From contig JAHAXB010000016.1 in NCBI GenBank assembly GCA_018384735.1, positions 1 to 64,000 of the forward strand: a stretch of 64,000 nt of DNA. Reading direction: 5' to 3'. How positions within the stretch are numbered: position 1 is the first letter of the stretch; every line of letters begins with the position of its first letter. Position numbers and translations under genes: made by a program. The DNA is from Eubacteriales bacterium. GTDB taxonomy: Bacteria > Bacillota > Clostridia > Christensenellales > UBA1242. Below the pieces are notes generated by a model. That model ran no database searches. It saw nothing but the letters and a program-made list of their open reading frames with translations, and was not told the DNA's origin. This document shows, one piece after another, positions 1 to 7,128 of the stretch.

Positions 1-186
1 GTTTATGCCAAGCCTCTACTACCCGATCAAAAAGCGGATGACGATGTAAAATCCATAATCAGTAAACTTAAAAGTGGGTTAACAACCTTTATTGAAAAAG
101 AATTACCAGAATTCGAAAACAAAATAAAAAACACACTAGCTCCCGTTGCTAACAGTTTGCCAAACGATATAAATACCACCAAATAA
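1..186 (+). CDS. C-terminal fragment of an unknown protein (truncated by window start)
   Basis: Open frame 1 from base 1 (VYAKPLLPDQKADDDVKSII...NDINTTK) to TAA at 184-186. Confidence 0.5.
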   Translation, partial: VYAKPLLPDQKADDDVKSIISKLKSGLTTFIEKELPEFENKIKNTLAPVANSLPNDINTTK

Positions 187-294
187 ATATACCCAAACGG
201 AAAAACACACCGCTAACAATATTATAAAAAGCATATAAAACTCATTTACAGCGCTATTGGATCCATTTAAACTATCATAACAAAAAGGAAACAA

Positions 295-861
295 ATGACA
301 AACATTGAAATTGAATTTTATGAAAAAAGCAACAATATTTTACTAATTTTAACTGGTATAGGTGGCACAACCAAAGGTTTCCAAAATAAATATGTAACAA
401 TTGCAAAACAGGTAGCAAATGACTACAATTTCTCAGTTGCAGTTGCAACAACTCCAACTGGTTCGTGGTGGACAATGGAAGAGAATTTACAATATGTTAT
501 GAATTATTTATTTGCAAGAGCAAAAGATAAAAATTTCAAAGTATACGCAATGGGTTCGTCAATCGGTGCGAATATTGTTTTGTCATTTTCTTATCTTTTC
601 CCACAAATAGAAAAGATTTTGGCAATTAATCCCGTAATGACAATGAACTTACACAAGATTGACAAAGGAGTTAAAAACTTTACTGGTAAGAAGATAAATG
701 TGGTTTTTGGCGAGAAAGACCCGTCATGTATCTGGGCTGGATTACTGCCCCAAATTGATGTTTTAGAAACTATCGTCTTGCCAAATACCGACCACATATT
801 TAAAGATAATTTACAAATCTTTATTGACCTACCAAATCACTACTTGTTTTACGATAAATAA
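295..861 (+). CDS. small alpha/beta-hydrolase-like protein
   Basis: 188 aa ORF; GSSIGAN nucleophile-elbow-like motif, later FGEKDPSC and NTDHIF (Asp/His) motifs. Confidence 0.6.
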   Translation: MTNIEIEFYEKSNNILLILTGIGGTTKGFQNKYVTIAKQVANDYNFSVAVATTPTGSWWTMEENLQYVMNYLFARAKDKNFKVYAMGSSIGANIVLSFSYLFPQIEKILAINPVMTMNLHKIDKGVKNFTGKKINVVFGEKDPSCIWAGLLPQIDVLETIVLPNTDHIFKDNLQIFIDLPNHYLFYDK

Positions 862-1040
862 ACTCTTTACAATTCTAATGCTTACTTTATATTTAAATGT
901 GAGTAGCAATAAAACATTTTTAAAAATGTTCTTGACATCGTATTTTGTAGCAAGTATTTTACTGGTAAACGAATCGGGAGCAAATGTTTTTGTTTTTAAA
1001 AATATTTGTGTCCGCTTTGTAACACAGTTTATTACAAAGG

Positions 1041-1083
1041 CACCGTTCAAACTGAAACATCAGTTTTACGGTGTCTTTTTTAT
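1041..1083 (+). terminator. intrinsic terminator/attenuator-like hairpin upstream of the recombinase
   Basis: CACCGT..AAACTGA aaca TCAGTTTT ACGGTG followed by TCTTTTTTAT. Confidence 0.6.
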
Positions 1084-1115
1084 ATCATCCGTAAAACTTA
1101 AAGGGAGGATGAAAA

Positions 1116-1196
1116 TTGAATAAAAAAAGATTTGAAATTGAAACAGTAGTTATCGAAAGTCATTCAAAGAATTTAGAAATTATTCGACAACTATGA
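1116..1196 (+). CDS. possible 26-aa leader peptide or gene remnant (TTG start)
   Basis: TTG AAT AAA AAA AGA ... CGA CAA CTA TGA preceded by AAGGGAGG; translated LNKKRFEIETVVIESHSKNLEIIRQL. Confidence 0.3.
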   Translation: MNKKRFEIETVVIESHSKNLEIIRQL

Positions 1197-1238
1197 ATAA
1201 TTAAAAAATATCACAAAAAAAATAAAGGAGAATAAAAA

Positions 1239-2837
1239 ATGAAAAACATTAAAATTGAACGCAACCCGAACTTTGCGGTTGCCTATTGTCGTTTTAGTAG
1301 CGACAGACAAAACGATGCGAGCATTGAAGCTCAACAAAGAGCCATTCAAAAATATGCAGATGAAAATGGAATCACAATTATTGAATGGTATATTGATAAA
1401 GCCCAAAGCGCTAAAAACGACCACCGAATCAATTTCCAAAGAATGAAAAAAGAAAGCGATGTATTAAATTATAGTAAAATTCTTGTCCATAAAATGGATA
1501 GATTTTCGCGTAATATTCTAATATTCCTTGAATATGAAAAAGCCTATCAAGAGAAAGGGATTGATTTGGTTTATGTTGCGCAACCAGAAATGAATAATAA
1601 TTATGTAAAATTAATTTATGCAAGCATGGCAGAACAATTTTTAGATAATCTATCCGCAGAAGCAACCAAAGGAATGATTATAAATGCAGAAAAAGGGAAA
1701 AGAAATGGCGGCGCAGCCCCTTATGGTTATAAGTTGGTTACTCAACATGATGAATTTGGTAATGAAATGAGAAGTAAACCCAAATATGACACAATTAGAG
1801 TTACAAATGAATTTCCACAAATTATAACAAAGGAAACTTTTGAAACAGCACAAAAAATTTTAAAAGCAAGAATACATCGACCGCCATGCAATGCAGAAGA
1901 AGAATATTTACTAACTGGTAAAATTATTTGTGGAGAATGTAAAGCACAATATAACGGAATGCGCTGCAAACGACACGGAAAAATGTATGTTTACTATAAA
2001 TGCGTAAATCAAAGTAGTTACAAAAACGGACAAATTAAAAAAGAATATTGTCATAATAATTCGGTACAAAAAGACTTAATTGAAAATTATGTTATTGAGA
2101 AACTAAAAGCGATAGTTTTCAACGAGATATTTATTGACCAAGTGTTCAACAAGTACAATAAGTTTATACAACAACAATCAACCAATAATTCAATGGTTGA
2201 AATATTAAAAAACAAGATTAAAGACATTGATGTCAGTATCGCAAATTTTTTAAATGTCATCAGTAGCGGTTTTTCTAGTCCAATAATCATAGAAAAATTA
2301 CAACAATTAGAGAAAGAAAAAGAAGAAACAAACATAAAACTCAAGGAAGAAACGAGGACTCTAGAATTTATCACGGTCGATAAAACAGATATCGCAAAAG
2401 TCTACCGAAATGCGCGAGCTATTTTAGATAGTGATGACTTCAAAGCTAAAAAGCGACTAGTACAAAACTTTGTAAACAAAATCGTAGTTTATAAAGATAA
2501 GGTTGAAGTTTATATCAATCTGATTCCAACAACTTGCTGTGCAACTCTCGACCTTGATATTCTTAAAAACCATTTATTTAGTGGTGAATTAAAATATGGA
2601 GATTGGGATTTGCAAGGAACTGAAACTGCATCAAATTTATTTGAGTATAGTAAACTTTGCCAAAAACAAAATGCAAAATTCAAACTTAATCAAGAATTTA
2701 TAGCAAAATCTAATGGAAATAACGATGAAACCCCTGTTTTTACTAGCGATAATCAACAAGGGCCACCAATAAAAAAAGGCCAACCACGTGTTGGTCTTTT
2801 TTGTTACAGCACTTCCCTTTGCAAATGTTGTAAGTAA
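1239..2837 (+). CDS. large serine recombinase (resolvase/invertase family)
   Basis: N-terminal AVAYCRFSSDRQNDASIEAQ, MDRFSRN; zinc ribbon CGECKAQYNG..C; C-terminal coiled coil; SD AAAGGAG. Confidence 0.85.
   Translation: MKNIKIERNPNFAVAYCRFSSDRQNDASIEAQQRAIQKYADENGITIIEWYIDKAQSAKNDHRINFQRMKKESDVLNYSKILVHKMDRFSRNILIFLEYEKAYQEKGIDLVYVAQPEMNNNYVKLIYASMAEQFLDNLSAEATKGMIINAEKGKRNGGAAPYGYKLVTQHDEFGNEMRSKPKYDTIRVTNEFPQIITKETFETAQKILKARIHRPPCNAEEEYLLTGKIICGECKAQYNGMRCKRHGKMYVYYKCVNQSSYKNGQIKKEYCHNNSVQKDLIENYVIEKLKAIVFNEIFIDQVFNKYNKFIQQQSTNNSMVEILKNKIKDIDVSIANFLNVISSGFSSPIIIEKLQQLEKEKEETNIKLKEETRTLEFITVDKTDIAKVYRNARAILDSDDFKAKKRLVQNFVNKIVVYKDKVEVYINLIPTTCCATLDLDILKNHLFSGELKYGDWDLQGTETASNLFEYSKLCQKQNAKFKLNQEFIAKSNGNNDETPVFTSDNQQGPPIKKGQPRVGLFCYSTSLCKCCK
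2771..2802. terminator. bidirectional hairpin terminator (3' end of ogg), inside the recombinase ORF
   Basis: AAAAAAAGGCCAAC cacgt GTTGGTCTTTTTT. Confidence 0.65.
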
Positions 2838-3619
2838 TAAAAAATGTACTGTTGAGCAATTCCCGCATATGGTCCATGCAAAATATTTGCTTGTTCCGTC
2901 GAGGTTAATTGCGCAATAGCTTTTTTAATCCAAGTATCCACCGGCGCGATATCCAAACGATGAAAAGCAAATAACATAATACATGCAGCAACCTTAGGAC
3001 CCACCCCGCTAATCTTTAATAATTCGCGTTGTAATTCAGTATTCGGTAGTTGTGCCAAATAGGTATTGTCCAGTTGTTTTAACTGCTGGATTGCCCGCAC
3101 TAAATACGGCGCCCGATATCCACATCCCATTTGTTTAAAATCCTGTTCTGTGATTGCTGCGCATTGGGTTAAACTGGGAAAACCGTACTGACCACAAGCG
3201 GTTAAAGTTCCGTAGCGTTCGCAAATTTCGTTGATGGTTTTGGTAAAACGCTTAATATTGTTGTTCGCTGAAATAATAAACGATAAAACTATTTCCACAA
3301 AATCACCACGCAGAATCCGGATACCGCCACCATCGACCAACGCATTACGTAGTTTCGGCGCGGTCAAACTTTGTTTAATGATTTGATAATCAATTGCAAA
3401 ATCAAAGTATTGATAAAAATATTTCGCATCATCACATGTTATTTGCGCATGCTGACCATTAAGACAAATTTTCGCCCAATGGTTGCCTGACATAACCAGC
3501 CAGCCCGCATCATTTTTCCAATAGCGAAACACTTGTCCGCTGTGTAAAATTGCATACGGGTCAAACTGAGTTAAATCTTCGACTTGGATTGTTTGATTGT
3601 TAATTATTTTTGCAATCAT
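2804..3619 (-). CDS. ogg: 8-oxoguanine DNA glycosylase / HhH-GPD family
   Basis: FIISANNNIKR, ISGVGPKVAACIMLFAFHRLDIAPVDTWIKKAI (HhH-GPD with catalytic Lys/Asp context). Confidence 0.85.
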   Translation of the reverse strand: MIAKIINNQTIQVEDLTQFDPYAILHSGQVFRYWKNDAGWLVMSGNHWAKICLNGQHAQITCDDAKYFYQYFDFAIDYQIIKQSLTAPKLRNALVDGGGIRILRGDFVEIVLSFIISANNNIKRFTKTINEICERYGTLTACGQYGFPSLTQCAAITEQDFKQMGCGYRAPYLVRAIQQLKQLDNTYLAQLPNTELQRELLKISGVGPKVAACIMLFAFHRLDIAPVDTWIKKAIAQLTSTEQANILHGPYAGIAQQYIFYYLQHLQREVL

Positions 3620-4569
3620 TATTCAGCATCTTCTTTAATAATTTCGGTACGTTTTTCAGGGAAGGCCTCGTAAAATTCAATTACATCATTGATGAACTGA
3701 CGCGCCGCGGTTTGGTACCAGAAGCCATCAGCGTTACCCCATAAAGCCCAAATTTGATTTTGACAAATAAAGTCATCCAAATTAGCAAAATTCAACCAAT
3801 TAATTACTTTCAAGAAAATCGAACCTAATTTACCATCACTGGTAAAATACATTTCGTTCGGTACATTATACAGTAAGCATTCGATATAGTAACCACGCAC
3901 ATTGTGGATGATGTTATCTTCGCGCGCACTAATTGCGGTAATCGTTTTCAACAAGCGCACCATACGTTTGAAGTTACCATGCGTCATGGAGTCTTTCAAA
4001 TTACCGTTATCTTGATGTAAATTGGTAAACATCAAGAAATGTTCTTCCAACTTTTCATCATAGACTAACTTAGCGCGGACACTGCTGCCATCAGCACGGA
4101 AAAATTTATACTTAAAGCACGGAAAAATATCAATCGAATGTTGTAAGTCACCGAAAGCCGGCACCAAAATTGTTGTCGTATTTTTGCGTACGTTAACCTT
4201 TAACAACTTTTCAAGTTCATCCGCCAAAACATCCTTAAAACGTTTTACATCAAAATAATGGTCGAAATCGATAAAGAAGCTATCACGCATTTTCACTTCT
4301 TCCGGCACCATGGTTACATAGTCATATTCACGTGTCTTGCTTAATTCAACGATTACTTCCAGCTTAGATTGGAAACGCGTATTGGTGTTACTCACATAGC
4401 AACCTTGCAAATAAATTTCTACATCCTTCGGGTCAAAATACGGAGCCGTTTTAGCGGCATTAACAACCGCTTGTTTTAAAATTTTTTCGATATAGTTAAA
4501 ATCTGGTTGCATTGAACGGGAAGTTACTTCCGCCGATGCATTATTTAAAAATTTCTCAGAAAATCCCAC
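3619..4569 (-). CDS. CD-NTase-like nucleotidyltransferase fold protein with degenerate catalytic motif
   Basis: QGCYVSNTNTRFQSKLEVIVEL (cf. GSY..TN...SD.DV.V), SIDIFPCFKY, GNFKRMVRLLKTI, YYIECLLYNVPN; GTG start at 4569 with SD GGGGGA (track start 4602). Confidence 0.65.
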   Translation of the reverse strand: MGFSEKFLNNASAEVTSRSMQPDFNYIEKILKQAVVNAAKTAPYFDPKDVEIYLQGCYVSNTNTRFQSKLEVIVELSKTREYDYVTMVPEEVKMRDSFFIDFDHYFDVKRFKDVLADELEKLLKVNVRKNTTTILVPAFGDLQHSIDIFPCFKYKFFRADGSSVRAKLVYDEKLEEHFLMFTNLHQDNGNLKDSMTHGNFKRMVRLLKTITAISAREDNIIHNVRGYYIECLLYNVPNEMYFTSDGKLGSIFLKVINWLNFANLDDFICQNQIWALWGNADGFWYQTAARQFINDVIEFYEAFPEKRTEIIKEDAE

Positions 4570-4602
4570 AATTATTCCCCCGCGATTATTGTAACAAAAC
4601 AA

Positions 4603-5373
4603 TTAAAAATTGTCTAACGAGAAAATTGTTTTTAAGAGCGCATTGTTAATGGTGCTGGCACTAACTGTGGAGTTAGTACTAATCACACCTTGTAAGCCCA
4701 AAACATTTTGGTTACCGGCATAAATCACAGTCGTAATAAAATCGCTTTGTAAACTTTCATTAACCGTTTGTAAGGTCTCTACACCGTCCTTAATTTGATT
4801 ATACACTGAGGTAAGGTTAATTTGTAGGTTGCCAATATCTTCATACTGTGCGTTTAATTGACGCATTTCAAGCAACAAATCATAGACATTTCTTACCGCC
4901 GATAAAACCTGTTGGCAAGCCGAAAAAGCACTTTCATCAACCGCAAACTTTTTACCTTTAATGGTATAAAGTTTAACCGATGCCGTAGATGACAAACCAG
5001 ATTGTTCGAATTGACTTTGGGCTTCGGCCTCACTGTTACACACGCTGGCAACCCATGCCCATTTTCCGTCCACCGGCAATACATAAACACCCCAACCTTG
5101 ATTAGCGGCCGCTAACCCCGCTTTATAAGCATCCATTTTACTATCGTAATTACCACCTTCAACCAGCCAAACATCCAAAGTTGGCGTTTCCACATCCTTG
5201 GCCTTTAACTGCGCCGTAAAATCCTGCACACGAAAACCACGCAAAAATAATGCCGCAACACTGGCCGCCGTCACCACAATTAAAACAATTATCAGCACTG
5301 GCCAAATGTGATGACGACGCCGCGCATAACGGTGGCGTAATTGGTAACCCGTATATAAATCGTCGATATCAAT
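4603..5373 (-). CDS. membrane-anchored SPOR-like domain protein (possible AUU start at 5373; GTG alternative at 5298)
   Basis: TM segment VLIIVLIVVTAASVAALFL, then VWLVEGGNYDSKMDAYKAGLAAANQGWGVYVLPVDGKWAWVASV; frame stays open upstream to 5373 encoding a cationic N-terminus. Confidence 0.5.
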   Translation of the reverse strand: MDIDDLYTGYQLRHRYARRRHHIWPVLIIVLIVVTAASVAALFLRGFRVQDFTAQLKAKDVETPTLDVWLVEGGNYDSKMDAYKAGLAAANQGWGVYVLPVDGKWAWVASVCNSEAEAQSQFEQSGLSSTASVKLYTIKGKKFAVDESAFSACQQVLSAVRNVYDLLLEMRQLNAQYEDIGNLQINLTSVYNQIKDGVETLQTVNESLQSDFITTVIYAGNQNVLGLQGVISTNSTVSASTINNALLKTIFSLDNF

Positions 5374-5375
5374 GT

Positions 5376-6638
5376 TTATTCGGTATAAGTAAAATCATGC
5401 CCAGCAATCTGAATTGTATCGCCATCGGTTAAACCAATGTTTTTTAATTCTGCAATCACACCGTGTTGCACCAAACGACGTTGGAAATAGCGGTTACTTT
5501 CGGTATCATCCAAGACCACCCCGCGAATTAAATTATCAATGAAAGGTCCTGTCACCTGATACTCACCATTACCGCCGGTAACAGTAAATTGATTTTTATC
5601 AATCCTTTGTTCCAACACCGTTTCCACCAACAACGGTTCTGGCTTGGGAATTGTGTTCAAAGTTTGTAAGCATACATCCAACAATTCCTGCAAACCTGTA
5701 TGGTTCAACGCCGAAATCTCATAGACCGGAATTTTACGCCCCAGTTTCGTTTTGAAAGCTTTAATTTGTTCTGGAGTCGCGCTGTCAATTTTATTCAAAA
5801 CCACAATTTGTTTTTTGTTTTCCAAATCAGCATGGTACTGTTTTAATTCTTGGTTAATTACTTCATAATCGTGATACGGGTCGCGCCCTTCGGTTGCGGC
5901 AATATCAATCACATGTAACAACAAACGTGTGCGTGCAATATGTTTCAAAAAGTCGATTCCCAAGCCAACACCGTCGCTCGCGCCCTCAATCAAACCGGGA
6001 ATATCCGCGAACAACAAGTTTTGACCATGCACCTGCGCCACACCGATATTCGGGTACAAAGTAGTAAATTGATAATTAGCAATCTTGGGACGCGCCCGAC
6101 TGATTACCGACAGCAAGGTACTTTTCCCAACATTCGGATAACCAATAATCCCGATATCCGCAATACAGTTCAATTCCAAACGCACCGTATATGGTTGTGT
6201 CTTCACACCGGTTTTAGAAAAGTTTGGAGTTTGACGGGAAGCCGTCGCAAAATGCGTATTACCAAACCCACCGGCTCCACCACGTAAAGCCAAATACCTT
6301 TGACCAATCTTGGTAATATCACACAACAGTTTACCTTCCTCATCCATCACCTTAGTTCCCAGTGGTACTGGAATAATTACATCCGCCCCATCCGCACCAG
6401 TTTTGTTACCACCTTGTCCGTTCGCGCCGTCACCGGCCTTAAACTTTTGGTTGTAATGGAAATCAACCAAGTTGTCCAAGTTATTGGTCCCAACAAAAAT
6501 TACATCACCACCGCGGCCACCATCGCCACCATTGGGGCCACCAAACATGGTTAAAGTATCACGATAAAAAGTGGCGACACCTGCCCCACCTGAACCGGCT
6601 TGAATGGTAATCTTAACGCTATCAACAAACATATGCAC
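5376..6638 (-). CDS. obg: GTPase Obg/CgtA
   Basis: N-terminal Gly-rich Obg fold (GGPNGGDGGRGGDV), GYPNVGKSTLL, DIPGLIEGA, NKID, C-terminal OCT domain. Confidence 0.97.
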   Translation of the reverse strand: MHMFVDSVKITIQAGSGGAGVATFYRDTLTMFGGPNGGDGGRGGDVIFVGTNNLDNLVDFHYNQKFKAGDGANGQGGNKTGADGADVIIPVPLGTKVMDEEGKLLCDITKIGQRYLALRGGAGGFGNTHFATASRQTPNFSKTGVKTQPYTVRLELNCIADIGIIGYPNVGKSTLLSVISRARPKIANYQFTTLYPNIGVAQVHGQNLLFADIPGLIEGASDGVGLGIDFLKHIARTRLLLHVIDIAATEGRDPYHDYEVINQELKQYHADLENKKQIVVLNKIDSATPEQIKAFKTKLGRKIPVYEISALNHTGLQELLDVCLQTLNTIPKPEPLLVETVLEQRIDKNQFTVTGGNGEYQVTGPFIDNLIRGVVLDDTESNRYFQRRLVQHGVIAELKNIGLTDGDTIQIAGHDFTYTE

Positions 6639-6668
6639 ATATTATAACAAAATTACATACAAAAGTAT

Positions 6669-6878
6669 ATGGATTTTAATCGAAAAACCTTGGAACATTT
6701 ATCCAAGTTAAGCGATGACGAACTGACCAATTTATTGGCGGAGCAAATTCGCATCAAAAAAGAAAACGGCACTTTGGGCGAAGTCGAAAAAATGATTCGC
6801 GTTATCAGTCCACTGCTCAGTCAGGACCAGCGCCAACGCTTAATTAAAATTATCCAATCAATTCAAAATCAACAATAA
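6669..6878 (+). CDS. hypothetical helical protein, 69 aa
   Basis: ORF divergent from obg, followed closely by a second small ORF. Confidence 0.5.
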   Translation: MDFNRKTLEHLSKLSDDELTNLLAEQIRIKKENGTLGEVEKMIRVISPLLSQDQRQRLIKIIQSIQNQQ

Positions 6879-6888
6879 AGGGGTGTTA

Positions 6889-7128
6889 ATGGAAGACGAA
6901 ACCTTAAACAATGTTTTGAACTTATTACAAAACACATCGAACAATAATTCCAATAATCCCAATAATTTATTTACTAACAACAATGATCTACAAACACTCT
7001 TAATTAAGTTTCTTTTATCAGGCGGGCTTAACCAAATTTTGGGTTCCCGCAAAGAAGAACCCAAAGCACAACCCGAACCACCTAAGCCCCGTACGATTGA
7101 TTTAACTAACTATCAGCGTCTGGATTGA
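6889..7128 (+). CDS. hypothetical Asn-rich small protein
   Basis: ATG at 6889 with upstream AAAGGGGTG; MEDETLNNVLNLLQNTSNNNSNNPNN... Confidence 0.5.
   Translation: MEDETLNNVLNLLQNTSNNNSNNPNNLFTNNNDLQTLLIKFLLSGGLNQILGSRKEEPKAQPEPPKPRTIDLTNYQRLD

Noticed and set aside
824-1123. 99-aa ORF between hydrolase and recombinase
   Set aside because: Overlaps the hydrolase 3' end, runs through a terminator hairpin and ends MKIE* at the SD region; composition looks noncoding.
1239-2837. Complete prophage or integrative element within the window
   Set aside because: Only a recombinase plus a hydrolase are visible; no structural, replication or conjugation genes and no identifiable att repeats inside the window.
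3619-4569. Active CBASS anti-phage system
   Set aside because: No Cap effector or ancillary genes next to it and the catalytic DxD is replaced by KxE; kept only as a degenerate CD-NTase-like protein.
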